Of a stretch of DNA of 28,359 bases, positions 23,601 through 28,359 are shown in pieces; positions within the stretch are counted from its first letter, which is position 1; each line of letters begins with the position of its first letter. Origin of the DNA: Apostichopus californicus (Eukaryota > Echinodermata > Holothuroidea > Aspidochirotida > Stichopodidae); contig JAIPMN010009629.1 of assembly GCA_020650975.1 (NCBI GenBank), forward strand, positions 3,685 through 32,043, given 5' to 3'. Position numbers and translations under genes: made by a program. Under the pieces are notes generated by a model. It was not told where the DNA came from and made no database searches. It saw only the letters and a list, made by a program, of their open reading frames with translations.

Positions 23601-26520
23601 ATTTGCATATTAGATTTGGGACAAATGTTCATGAGCAGAAGTACAGGGTTTCTGACATTTGATTATTATGAAGACAGAACTATGACAATTTCTACTAGAG
23701 GCCATGAACTAAGTGCTTTCATTTTGGATTATATTGAAGACAGATCTATGATAAAGTCTTCTTGAGGCCATTTTGGTGTTTGAATTTTACCAAAATATCA
23801 TCTAGTTATTATTTCAATCCTAAGTTTAAATTTCTTGTCTGTAAATTAGCTTAAATTTGTGAAAATCTTTCATCACAAGTGCTACAATTTGTACTTTTTG
23901 GCCAAAAAGTTCAATGTGTAATATAAGTGGAAACAATTACCACACTAGCTGCAGCTGTTGTATCTGTAAAGAAGGTTTAAACAAGGGTAAGTTTTTAAGT
24001 TGAGCTCATTTATTCTGTTTTCTTTGTTCTGCAGTTCAAGTTACACGAAAGGTACTGGAGGATTGGCAATATGTCGGGAAAACAACCGGATATGGTCGAC
24101 ATGGTCCGAACCCTGTCAGCTCTGGATCAGATTAAAATCAGGGGAAAATATACACAGGTACAATGGCCATATATTCATCTATATGGGCATATGAAGGGGG
24201 CCGGAGGGTTGGGGGGGAAGCATTTGGGAAGCTGACCTCTTCATTTTCAAAGTTGGGGGTGAGAGGAGAAAAGTTGAAAGTGTTTGAGATGTAATAGTAG
24301 TATCATGAGCCACTGATCTGTGATTGAATCTGATCAAAATGAGGTAGTTGTTGTATACATGTTGATTTGCTATGTGTCAACAGTTTGCTACGAGGGAAGA
24401 TGAGTTTGTACATTAAGATAAACTGGGCTTTCTCCTATATGGGAATCCTGGAATACTCATGAAAAAACCGGTTAGGTTGCAAATTCATCTCCTCAAAATA
24501 TACTGTAGTAGTTTTAAAGATTCCATTATATTTGATTATGTAAATGAAATGCAAATTAACTGTTCGGTGGCATGTATAGCTGGTCATTATGATTATATTG
24601 CAATCATGTGTGTTCCTTTGTTACGCTAGACATTCTCTTTTGTTCATATAAAAGTTTTCTTCTTTTATATATACGTCTTGAGTTATGTAGTTATGTACAT
24701 CGTACACCTTACGTACATCACTTTTCTTTTATAGCCGGACCACGTCGTGTCTCTTATGCTACATTTGATCTCAGTTAGAAAAGAAAGAAGCCCATATAAG
24801 TCTATGGAAAACTATATATTGAGAGGCTTTCCTAGTTTTCTCTGTGTTGGTCTTTTTGGTAGATTAAAAGCCACATACCGAGGTTACAATACCACGTGTG
24901 ATTAGGAGAGTTTCCCACAGTTATCTAAGTTTCAACTTTATCAAATCTTTCAAACATTCAACAACTGCTAAATTTTCATCTGTTTTTTGTTGTTGTTGTT
25001 GTGGTTTGAATACGACCATTATCATTTCTTACAGATAAACTGTATGATTCTGTATCAACCTTTTGCAAGGAAGTGTATGAACAATTTTTGGTTTAACTGT
25101 GAAGTGCTTGATATCGTTTTGATGCGTGGGTTCAGATATATTTATGACTTTCTCTCTTTTCATCCAGCTTGCGGAGAACTCAGTCTTTCTTCACGAAGTG
25201 AGGGTGACGCTTGCCTCTGGTGATAACACCCTCTCGTCAAACCCACCAGCAGAGTTTGTGGAGCAATGTCAGTGTCCAGACCAATACAATGTAAGTTTTG
25301 TTCCATGACGAAAGCCTCCAGTAAACTGGGTTTAGAACATCATAGCTTACAACTTATGATAAATTATGAATGGTGTGATATTGGCAAACTGACGTATTAA
25401 CATATCGCAGTTAAAGATGTTACTTTGTTCCAAAGTTTCTCTCTGTTGAGATCAAAATTGTTCTGCAGGAATATTTGTGCCTTTTGCTTTGATTAACATG
25501 TTTCCTACCAGTTATCTCATTCCCGACTCATTCACCCAAAATGATGGTTACTCTCAGGTGCCAGAGATCTCCTTTCCAGCTCAGCTGTTTAATTCTGAGC
25601 TGTCAGTAACCCTAAGCCTCAATGGGCATTACAGTGGGCCAAGTTTTGGCTTGTGACAGAATTTAATCTGGCCCACGAAGAGAAAAAAATGTTGTCCCTC
25701 AATCTTCCACTAGCCGCATATGCCTGCACGGTACTCAATTTATCGTTATAGTGAGGTTTTGGTGGTTCTCTCTGGCCTGCTCCGACCTATTAATTCCAAA
25801 TTCAGAAGCCCTGCTATAGCCATTGGGTGAGAATTGAAGACTTACAGACTTCAACTTGTAATTGTCGGTGAGAAACTTGACTAAGACCCGGTATTTACAA
25901 AGTTGACAAACTCTCACAAGTCAATTGCATGTAGTTGTCAGTATATATAGCAAGTAACCCAACTATTGCCTCCGTGTTACAAGGTGTACTAAATCTCACG
26001 AACCCTAAAGATTTCTAGAGGTTCATAAGATAGAAAGGTTTTTCTTTTACAGTACTCAATACTAGCCGTTTTGATGTTTATTCTTGAACGACATTTGACG
26101 TTACATCATTATAATCTTCTTCTGTAACTTCATGAAAGGGCTAAGTGAAAACATTATTTCTAAATAGTAGTCTTGTGTGATCCATTTCTCATATGTGTAT
26201 AGCCTTTGTCCTATTTTATATTTCATATTTTTATCAACTTCACATAATTCTTCCTATACATGGTGATGTCCAAAATTGTTGACTCTTTCTTATTTCTTGA
26301 CAGGGACAATTTTGTGAGTCCTGCATGCTCGGTTACAGATGGCAGGATCCATCTATGGGACCGTTCTCCGACTGTGTATCGTGCGATTGCAACAGCCACA
26401 GCCTGCTACCATGTGACATCAGGTCAGGCCGTTGTAGCAACTGCACTCACAATACGGCCGGAGACTTCTGTGAGATTTGTGAAGATGGTTTCTATGGTAA
26501 CGCTACCATTGGATCGTCAG
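2013..26520 (+). CDS. Laminin-family chain, beta-type short arm plus type A domain IV (20 exons, 3' incomplete)
   Basis: Secreted extracellular-matrix protein of the laminin family. Join: 2013-2645, 5492-5692, 6698-6818, 7087-7251, 7568-7723, 10331-10443, 11198-11416, 12128-12274, 12586-12721, 15005-15105, 15734-15911, 16920-17069, 18306-18437, 19291-19414, 20143-20282, 21770-21992, 23130-23373, 24035-24157, 25168-25290, 26304-26520. All introns are GT-AG and in frame, giving 1215 residues. Domain order: signal peptide 1-26, LN 27-265, LE1-LE5 266-513, LF (beta-type domain IV) about 514-724, LE6-LE9 about 725-918, LE10 split by L4a (about 931-1133), LE11 from about 1170. The LN and the motif around [11 protein letters not shown] in LE5 are laminin beta-like; the L4a, with LHE and IKIRGKY, is gamma/alpha-like. 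In laminins the LN drives network polymerisation with other chains. No nidogen-binding NIDPNAV-like motif is seen. The coiled coil or other C-terminus is not in the window. The family is certain; the subunit class is not. Confidence 0.93.
2646..5491 (+). other. Intron 1
   Basis: AT-rich intron with no coding content recognised. It contains a 12-A run near 2956, a GTAGGCCTAC palindrome at 4078-4087, and a 23-bp purine-rich direct repeat in two copies (4794-4816 and 4820-4842). Its acceptor is GATTTTAACAG. Confidence 0.8.
4794..4842. repeat. Two-copy G-rich direct repeat in intron 1
   Basis: Two identical 23-base copies (beginning GGGGAAGGAGGGGG) with a 26-bp period, separated by three bases. 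It is a simple local tandem duplication of a purine-rich, G-run-containing segment. Confidence 0.75.
5492..5692 (+). CDS. Exon 2: end of LN domain and start of LE1
   Basis: 67 codons, phase 0 at both ends. It begins VIYNP, equivalent to the ALDP segment of beta chains, and continues with [17 protein letters not shown] and [14 protein letters not shown], the conserved C-terminal strands of LN. LE1 starts at [11 protein letters not shown]; the CxCYGHAxxC block is highly characteristic of laminin beta chains. The donor is CAG|GTAAGT. Confidence 0.95.
5693..6697 (+). other. Intron 2
   Basis: Contains an unexplained minus-strand open stretch (5849-6151; see findings) and, just before exon 3, a decoy acceptor (AG at 6626-6627) followed by a triple ATTTGCATA repeat. 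The acceptor used is inferred to be at 6696-6697 because only that one keeps the LE1 frame. Confidence 0.75.
6645..6671. repeat. 9-bp tandem repeat carrying three octamer motifs
   Basis: Three tandem ATTTGCATA units give perfect ATTTGCAT octamers at 6645-6652, 6654-6661 and 6663-6670, each spaced by 9 bp. The octamer is the known POU-domain (Oct) factor site. It could also be a short microsatellite with no role. Confidence 0.75.
6698..6818 (+). CDS. Exon 3: remainder of LE1
   Basis: Encodes [19 protein letters not shown] followed by a YNNKPW motif and ending NECE. This is the second half of LE1, very like the vertebrate beta3 CVCQHNTAG...FYNNRPW stretch. With exon 2 it gives the full eight cysteines of an LE repeat. 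The acceptor CATTCAAG|AAC keeps frame with exon 2 (phase 0). The donor GAAG|GTCAGT leaves phase 1. Confidence 0.88.
7087..7251 (+). CDS. Exon 4: LE2
   Basis: Joined to exon 3 through a split Asp codon, it encodes [11 protein letters not shown] through DPFC, a complete eight-cysteine LE repeat. [13 protein letters not shown] is the usual C-x-N-C-x-x-N-T-x-G-x-x-C LE core and contains N-glycosylation sequons. Acceptor GGTTCCAG|AT; donor ATCC|GTAAGT, phase 1. Confidence 0.95.
7252..7567 (+). other. Intron 4
   Basis: Short AT-rich intron (316 nt) ending in a long pyrimidine tract and GGCAG. Nothing else is recognised. The shorter intron 3 (6819-7086, 268 nt) is likewise featureless. Confidence 0.8.
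7568..7723 (+). CDS. Exon 5: LE3
   Basis: Phase 1 at both ends. The split codon gives Pro, then [16 protein letters not shown] through AQGCQ, an eight-cysteine LE repeat with [17 protein letters not shown] as the typical core. The donor is CAAA|GTGAGT. Confidence 0.95.
8057..8099 (+). repeat. G-rich tract with potential G-quadruplex
   Basis: Runs of 4, 10 and 6 guanines with short GG pairs between them, on the transcribed-sense strand of intron 5. A second G-rich tract (8330-8357) follows about 270 bases downstream. Quadruplex formation is an inference from the pattern. Confidence 0.55.
9290..9575. repeat. Degenerate AT-rich repeat with TCAAGTAT words
   Basis: Irregular recurrence of ATCAAGTAT, GAATCAAG and ATATCA words over nearly 300 bases with no fixed period. 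It is best described as a decayed low-complexity or tandem repeat inside intron 5. Confidence 0.5.
10071..10320 (+). repeat. 18-bp pyrimidine minisatellite at exon 6 acceptor
   Basis: About 13-14 copies of GTTTTCTCATTCTCTTTT in an exact 18-bp phase from 10073 to 10289, with a one-base slip before the last unit. Few substitutions are present. Because 18 is a multiple of three and the unit has no stop in these frames, it creates long open frames in three plus frames and one minus frame (a Lys-Gln-Lys-Arg-Met-Arg repeat). These are artefacts. It ends about ten bases before the exon 6 AG and acts as, or has extended, the polypyrimidine tract. Confidence 0.95.
10331..10443 (+). CDS. Exon 6: most of LE4
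   Basis: A split Met codon, then [35 protein letters not shown]. It carries the first seven cysteines of LE4; the eighth is in exon 7. The beta-like NVEG and CDLCK spacing matches laminin beta LE3/LE4. It ends phase 0 at AAA|GTGAGT. Confidence 0.95.
10444..11197 (+). other. Intron 6
   Basis: AT-rich intron of 754 nt. I see only mononucleotide runs and no gene or structured repeat. Its acceptor is TCTTTTCCAG. Confidence 0.8.
11198..11416 (+). CDS. Exon 7: end of LE4, truncated LE5, start of LF domain
   Basis: 73 codons, phase 0 at both ends. [14 protein letters not shown] closes LE4. LE5 follows as [34 protein letters not shown], with only six cysteines, which is how the last LE before the LF domain looks in laminin beta chains (compare beta1 CDLGGALNNSC and GYYF). 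[16 protein letters not shown] is the LF start, equivalent to the YYFATLDHYLYEAEE stretch. This exon is the strongest single proof of beta-type identity. Confidence 0.96.
11417..12127 (+). other. Intron 7
   Basis: Very AT-rich around 11430-11610 (runs of A and T, with TTGATAATTGATAAT repeats). No gene is seen. Acceptor ATCTATAACAG. Confidence 0.8.
12128..12274 (+). CDS. Exon 8: LF domain, second segment
   Basis: 49 codons, phase 0 at both ends. [13 protein letters not shown] is followed by [12 protein letters not shown], equivalent to the FVRVPEGA and EYDILIRYEP strands of the laminin beta LF domain. It contains no cysteine, as expected. Donor AAT|GTAAGT. Confidence 0.92.
12275..12585 (+). 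other. Intron 8
   Basis: 311-nt intron holding a TACCATGGCAACAG motif (12473-12486), one of several near-identical words in this gene. Nothing else is recognised. Confidence 0.8.
12586..12721 (+). CDS. Exon 9: LF domain, third segment
   Basis: [17 protein letters not shown] and then [20 protein letters not shown], with one cysteine. It fits the LF middle segment that in beta1 runs from SSRCGN to the proline-rich strand. The donor CTGA|GTGAGT gives phase 1. The reading frame continues past the donor to a stop at 12790, which is intron. Confidence 0.88.
12722..15004 (+). other. Intron 9
   Basis: Large intron containing a TTGACCATTA tandem duplication near 13145-13170, the hAT-like element at 13566-14218 with an assembly gap, and poly-T and poly-A runs. 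A strong but unused-looking acceptor (T-run then GTGCAG, AG ending 14654) is not followed by laminin coding sequence. No gene is recognised. Confidence 0.75.
13566..14218. mobile_element. hAT-like non-autonomous DNA element with 10-N gap
   Basis: Begins CAGGGTTTTTGTTA and ends with its reverse complement TAACAAAAACCCTG, giving 14-bp terminal inverted repeats. Inward from these, further related inverted sequence (GTAG, GGTCAA and GGCGGG/GTAGGCGA-type words) recurs on both sides. Flanks CCTGGAG and CCTGGGG could be a decayed target duplication; CAGGG termini are typical of hAT transposons. The 653-bp interior has no transposase frame, only A-rich runs and the gap at 13685-13694. The superfamily is an inference; the inverted termini are seen directly. 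Confidence 0.7.
15005..15105 (+). CDS. Exon 10: LF domain, fourth segment
   Basis: A split Ser codon, then [19 protein letters not shown] and [10 protein letters not shown]. The C followed by GIVYEL parallels the CFEKGMNYTVRLEL strand of laminin beta LF domains. It ends phase 0 at GCG|GTAAGT. Confidence 0.88.
15106..15733 (+). other. Intron 10
   Basis: AT-rich intron dominated by a poly-A then poly-T block at about 15390-15500, which could fold back on itself. No gene. Confidence 0.8.
15390..15502. repeat. Poly-A / poly-T low-complexity foldback
   Basis: A run of about two dozen A is followed by A-rich then T-rich runs over about 110 bases, almost without C or G. This is low-complexity sequence in which the A and T halves are mutually complementary. 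It may be a polyadenylated retroelement tail, but no element body is recognised. Confidence 0.6.
15734..15911 (+). CDS. Exon 11: end of LF domain
   Basis: [16 protein letters not shown] corresponds to the IDSLVLMPY strand of the beta LF domain. ESCWEDAKV and [20 protein letters not shown] follow the C...C...ISALIHQTGL pattern that ends LF in beta1. It has two cysteines and sequons at NES and NCS. The donor ATAG|GTAAAT gives phase 1. Open frame past the donor enters a foldback repeat and is not coding. Confidence 0.9.
15949..16152. mobile_element. Foldback (MITE-like) element, single-unit form
   Basis: Left end TAGTTGGGACAATTTC and right end GAAATTGTCCGAACTA are inverted copies with one mismatch, with TA at both outer edges. 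Inside, CTTCAAAGCACTCCTACTGACAGTATGAGCAGT and GTACTGTCAGTTAAGGTGC are inverted relatives, so most of the 204 bp can form an imperfect hairpin. It has no open frame. It is the same family as the expanded array at 20511-21626. A TA target duplication would suit a Tc1/mariner-type origin, which is inferred only. Confidence 0.75.
16568..16640 (+). pseudogene. Degenerate tRNA-like sequence or SINE head
   Basis: TAGCTCAATTGG fits an A box. A perfect 5-bp anticodon-type stem (CAGGA/TCCTG) encloses a seven-base loop, and a GGATCCAGTTCTA stretch sits where the B box should be. The B box and acceptor/T stems are poorly paired, so this is not a functional tRNA. It could be a tRNA-derived SINE head; I see no clear SINE tail. 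Confidence 0.35.
16920..17069 (+). CDS. Exon 12: LE6
   Basis: Phase 1 to phase 1. [19 protein letters not shown], then [13 protein letters not shown] through GVGCQ: a complete eight-cysteine LE directly after the LF domain, matching the CECDPQGS...CDPNGGQCQCRPNVVGRTC repeat at the same place in beta1. Confidence 0.95.
17070..18305 (+). other. Intron 12
   Basis: Contains G-rich (17520-17545) and GGA-rich polypurine (17597-17632) stretches on the sense strand. No gene or mobile element is recognised. Confidence 0.8.
18306..18437 (+). CDS. Exon 13: LE7
   Basis: [32 protein letters not shown] and [10 protein letters not shown]: a typical LE repeat. The [10 protein letters not shown] block is close to the DQCLPEHWGL of beta1, though there it lies in LE4. 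The eighth cysteine is at the start of exon 14. Phase 1 to phase 1; donor TCTG|GTAAGT. Confidence 0.95.
18438..19290 (+). other. Intron 13
   Basis: Starts with a three-copy 14-bp tandem repeat (18460-18498, ATCAAGTACCAGG) and contains an ATCACCATGGCAAC RFX-like motif at 18759-18772. No gene. Confidence 0.8.
18460..18498. repeat. 14-bp tandem repeat, about three copies
   Basis: ATCAAGTACCAGG-type units start at 18460, 18474 and 18488, the last partial. It lies 22 bases inside intron 13. Confidence 0.8.
19291..19414 (+). CDS. Exon 14: end of LE7 and most of LE8
   Basis: [19 protein letters not shown], then [17 protein letters not shown] and STCLTG. It completes LE7 and gives seven cysteines of LE8. 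It ends phase 2 (donor CAGG|GTAAGT), completed by the first base of exon 15. The phase change is unusual for this gene, where most LE junctions are phase 1. Confidence 0.94.
19415..20142 (+). other. Intron 14
   Basis: Holds a cluster of nested palindromes around CCAGATCTGG (about 19480-19695). The rest is AT-rich with no gene. Confidence 0.8.
19480..19695. repeat. Palindrome cluster based on CCAGATCTGG
   Basis: Contains a 31-nt perfect inverted repeat (19639-19669, 15-base arms around one G), a 21-nt one (19532-19552, arms TTTTATATGG/CCATATAAAA), and at least six further copies of CCAGAT or ATCTGG. The unit seems to be a short palindrome spread by local duplication. Confidence 0.8.
20143..20282 (+). 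CDS. Exon 15: end of LE8 and most of LE9
   Basis: [38 protein letters not shown] and LKCDTCPE. It closes LE8 and opens LE9. Enters phase 2, leaves phase 1 at GAAA|GTAAGT. Confidence 0.95.
20283..21769 (+). other. Intron 15
   Basis: Three quarters of this intron is the expanded foldback element at 20511-21626. The remaining flanks show nothing recognisable. Confidence 0.85.
20511..21626. mobile_element. Foldback element expanded by a 92-bp tandem array
   Basis: Same family as the 15949-16152 element: the left arm (from AGTTCAGACA, a diverged end) has CTTCAAAGCACTCGTACTGA and the right end is GAAATTGTCC. Between them the right-arm unit, starting GGAACTGTTC, repeats at 20617, 20709, 20802, 20894, 20986, 21078, 21170, 21262, 21354, 21446 and 21538: a steady 92 bp (one step of 93). 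Each unit carries ATACTGTC and GACAGTAT-type arms that can pair. Units differ by only a few bases. No frame across the array is coding. Confidence 0.9.
21770..21992 (+). CDS. Exon 16: end of LE9, first part of LE10, start of L4a domain
   Basis: [12 protein letters not shown] closes LE9. [11 protein letters not shown] is the half LE that precedes a laminin IV type A domain, matching the CFCFGHSSVC of gamma1. [20 protein letters not shown] begins the L4a, equivalent to the YSVYSISSTFQIDEDGW stretch, and the strands run on to ILDVLNPR. Enters phase 1, leaves phase 2 (AG|GTAGGT). Confidence 0.93.
21993..23129 (+). other. Intron 16
   Basis: Contains a perfect GTTACC-CT-GGTAAC inverted repeat (22767-22780) that fits the RFX X-box pattern, next to GTCATGAC. 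A minus-strand open frame (22782-23057) shows no domain. The GGTTCGAAACTTCGGGTCAT word on the minus strand near 22960-22980 resembles sequence seen in decayed retroelements, but no element could be defined. Confidence 0.7.
23130..23373 (+). CDS. Exon 17: L4a domain core
   Basis: 81 full codons after the split Arg. [19 protein letters not shown], then [15 protein letters not shown], which matches the LGKQVLSYGQNLSFSFRV strand pair of gamma/alpha L4a domains. [18 protein letters not shown] parallels the LVLEGAGLRVSVPLIAQG segment. One sequon lies at NQS. It ends phase 0 at TCG|GTGAGA. Confidence 0.93.
23374..24034 (+). other. Intron 17
   Basis: Holds a diverged two-copy direct repeat (about 23661-23770, GATTATTATGAAGACAG and GATTATATTGAAGACAG, period about 66). 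No gene is seen. Confidence 0.75.
24035..24157 (+). CDS. Exon 18: L4a domain, third segment
   Basis: [19 protein letters not shown], then [15 protein letters not shown]. The F-x-LHE, W, and IKIRG-x-Y marks are signature residues of laminin IV type A (gamma1 FRLHE...PWRP...LTSIKIRGTYSE). 41 codons, phase 0 at both ends. Confidence 0.96.
24158..25167 (+). other. Intron 18
   Basis: A G-rich stretch (about 24194-24220) and a (TTG)n run (about 24986-25001). Nothing else is recognised. Confidence 0.8.
25168..25290 (+). CDS. Exon 19: end of L4a and second part of LE10
   Basis: [13 protein letters not shown] is the conserved last strand (compare GYLDDVTLASA in gamma1). [13 protein letters not shown] matches the WVESCTCPVGY motif that resumes the interrupted LE. 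41 codons, phase 0 at both ends; donor AAT|GTAAGT. Confidence 0.95.
25291..26303 (+). other. Intron 19
   Basis: AT-rich intron. A minus-strand 60-codon frame (25735-25917) has no recognisable domain. No repeat or gene is supported. Confidence 0.75.
26304..26520 (+). CDS. Exon 20: end of LE10 and most of LE11
   Basis: [19 protein letters not shown] and GPFSDC close LE10 (compare GGQFCEMCLSGYRRETPNLGPYSPC in gamma1). [13 protein letters not shown] through [19 protein letters not shown] gives seven cysteines of LE11. It leaves phase 1 at TCAG|GTAGAT, so the next exon should begin by completing a split Gly/Asp-type codon before the eighth cysteine. Reading through the donor hits a stop at 26562-26564. 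The gene therefore continues beyond this window. Confidence 0.93.
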
Positions 26521-27137
26521 GTAGATTGGATATTTTATGGATTTGCCATTTTTCTTGCAGTTAAGATCTTTGTTGGATATAAACTGCAGCATTCTAATCT
26601 TGCTATGCAGTATTCAGACATATTGGATTGGATGCCCATGAATGTTATTTGAATGTAACTTGAATGTAACCTTGAATGTAAATAATTTGTATACTCATAA
26701 TAGCAATATATTAACCTTTTAATTCAAGATGGCAATTTTGTTGTACCAAATAATTATATTTGTTTTCCTTATATTCAACATTTTGATTAAACAATGGTTG
26801 CAATGTTTCTGATTTATGGAAGTTGTATTTATTTTGCTAAATGTATGTTTCATGGTATTTGAGTTGTAGCAACAATTTGTTGGAACAAATTTAACTTTGC
26901 TGCCATTACCACAAATTGAATGCAATGACATTGGAGTTTGAACTTAGGGACTAATATGTTCCCTTTCATTTATTTAGTCAAAACCATATTGAATTGGAGA
27001 CATGTTTTGTTACTGGAATGATGGCACATCATATCAACCGTATTTTTTTAATTTTACATTTACATCCAAAACTGAAAACTCCTTCTATAATATAACCCAC
27101 AGGGAGTTATGGCACACACCATATGTTTTGCATTTTT

Positions 27138-27167
27138 GGTTCCTTGCTTTTTGCAAAGCAAGGAACC
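27138..27167. repeat. 13-bp-arm hairpin at left edge of GGTCA-rich repeat
   Basis: GGTTCCTTGCTTT and AAAGCAAGGAACC form a perfect 13-bp stem around a TTGC loop. It is followed within 20 bases by a (GT)14 run. The hairpin marks the apparent left edge of the repeat that continues to the window end. Confidence 0.9.
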
Positions 27168-27184
27168 TATGCATTCAACTTGGC

Positions 27185-27212
<28 letters not shown>
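27185..27212. repeat. (GT)14 microsatellite
   Basis: Fourteen uninterrupted GT dinucleotides, then ATGTGA. The microsatellite lies inside the larger interspersed repeat, just after its hairpin. Confidence 0.95.
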
Positions 27213-27217
<5 letters not shown>

Positions 27218-28359
27218 ACGCTTGGCTTGTGTACACGATATCTCAATAAGGAAATGATGTATCATGATCAAACTTGGTGGGTGGATAGCCCATAGTAAGA
27301 AGAAGATCCCTATTGTTTTTGGTGCCTGCAAAGGTCACCAAAGGTCAGTTAGATGCCAAAAACCAATATATTACAAACAGCAATAACTCCCATTGACAGG
27401 GTCCGACATGGTTGTTATTTTGGGAGTAGTTGTGAATGGGGTAAGGGATCGTTTCCAAACATAACGGTAATGTGATCGAAGGTCAACAAAGGTCAATTAA
27501 TGATAAAAAACTAGTATTTTTGCGATAACTTGAGAACGAAATGTCCGTTAGGGTTGGGAGTTGCTTCAATGTTATCCAATAGTTGACCTGCATCTGGGTG
27601 ACCCTTGACCTCAATTTGACCTCTGGTGACCTTTACGCATTTTGGGGATTTTGACAGTTTTGATGCTATTTTCAGATGTCAAAGGTACCATCTGATCATA
27701 AATGTCAATAGGTTGACCCCGTGTGACCTTTGTGTGCGAAGTTATACGGGGTCAAAGTTTTTCGGTCGGAGTTAGGATGGCTGTACAGACTTGTCGTTTT
27801 GATTTTTAGAATCAGGAGATAAAACTACATCTGAAACCAAGGTCAAAAGGTCAAAGGTCACATTATAAAAAATGTGCTTATTTTGGGAGGAAACGAGCAA
27901 AAAAGAAAATGTTTGGTTTTGATGCTAGATTTGGATATCAAAGGTACCTTCCGATCAAAAATGTCAATGGGTTGATACCCGTGTGACCTTCGTGTGCGAA
28001 GTTATACAAGGTCAAAGTTAATTTTCAGACATTTAATGCAATAACTCCCAGTTCCAAGGTGTGACACGGTTGATATTTTTGGACAAGTTGCAAATGGTAT
28101 ATAGGGGAGTATTTTCAAACTTAACGGTCATGTTATCCGAGGTCACCAAAGGTCAATTAATGTTAAAAAACTAGTATTTTGGGGGGAGAAAATGGGCAAA
28201 GAAAAAATGTTTGAATTTTTATAGTTTGATGCTATATTCACATCACACCAATCAAAAATGTCAATAAGTTGACCCAAGGTGACCTTTGTGTGTTAAGTTA
28301 TATGAGGTCAAAGTTAATCTTCAGACATTTAGTGCAATAACTCCCAGTGCCAAGGTGTG
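27213..28359. repeat. GGTCA-rich interspersed/tandem repeat, open at window end
   Basis: Module blocks recur: GCAATAACTCCCA at about 27390, 28039 and 28333; TTGATGCTA...CAAAGGTACC...AATGTCAATRGGTTGA at about 27660, 27918 and (decayed) 28225; GTGACCTTTGTGTG with AAGTTATA at about 27722, 27981 and 28280. The order is the same each time, so this is a degenerate tandem array with about 260-310 bp units plus rearrangement. Many units contain AGGTCA half-sites. No open frame. The repeat family is not identified here. Confidence 0.8.

Larger units (their letters stand above)
26521..28359 (+). other. Intron 20 (open-ended); no further exon found
   Basis: From 26521 to about 27110 the sequence is AT-rich with TTGAATGTAA triplets (26640-26680) and no coding block. 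From about 27138 to the end it is a GGTCA-rich interspersed repeat. I looked for the CxC...GxC pattern of the next LE in all plus frames and did not find it. Confidence 0.75.

Noticed and set aside
26521..26564. Read-through of exon 20 into a short C-terminus ending at 26564
   Set aside because: It would end the protein before the eighth cysteine of LE11. The GTAGAT donor after TCAG at a phase 1 position, typical of this gene, is a better explanation.

Overview
This is eukaryotic, intron-rich genomic DNA. It looks like a marine invertebrate deuterostome, most likely an echinoderm; that placement is inference from the low GC content, long AT-rich introns, repeat-littered draft sequence (one 10-N gap at 13685-13694) and the terminal GGTCA-rich repeat, not from a diagnostic marker. 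Almost everything in the window belongs to one plus-strand gene. It encodes a secreted laminin-family chain, of which I can join 20 coding exons (2013-26520). The joined reading frame is 3646 nt (1215 complete codons plus one base). Every junction keeps frame and uses GT-AG. The gene is open at its 3' end: exon 20 stops in the middle of an EGF-like repeat, and I find no further exon before the window ends.

Layout. Positions 1-1953 are upstream non-coding sequence. A short 5' UTR (1954-2012) may follow a splice acceptor. Exons 1-2 encode a signal peptide and a beta-type laminin N-terminal (LN) domain. Exons 2-7 encode five laminin EGF-like (LE) repeats, the fifth truncated as in laminin beta chains. 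Exons 7-11 encode a beta-type domain IV (LF, or laminin IV type B). Exons 12-15 encode four more LE repeats. Exons 16-19 then carry an LE repeat interrupted by a laminin IV type A (L4a) domain, the kind found in gamma and alpha chains and perlecan. Exon 20 finishes that LE and nearly completes an eleventh. From 26521 to the end there is intron or intergenic sequence that passes into a GGTCA-rich interspersed repeat.

The main point of interest is this mixed architecture. The first half aligns feature for feature with a laminin beta short arm (LN, five LE, LF), but where a beta chain would carry only LE repeats this protein has a gamma/alpha-type L4a. The L4a block is a phase 1-1 exon cassette (exons 16-20, exactly 930 nt), as expected of exon shuffling. 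The LN domain also lacks two cysteines that vertebrate beta LN domains have. Whether the protein goes on into a coiled coil (a true laminin subunit) or ends differently (a netrin- or usherin-like secreted protein) cannot be seen here.

The introns hold several structured elements: a foldback (MITE-like) element at 15949-16152; a relative at 20511-21626 whose right half has expanded into eleven 92-bp tandem units; a hAT-like non-autonomous element at 13566-14218; an 18-bp pyrimidine minisatellite that abuts the exon 6 splice acceptor; palindrome clusters; G-rich tracts; RFX X-box-like motifs; and a degenerate tRNA-like sequence. No second gene is supported.
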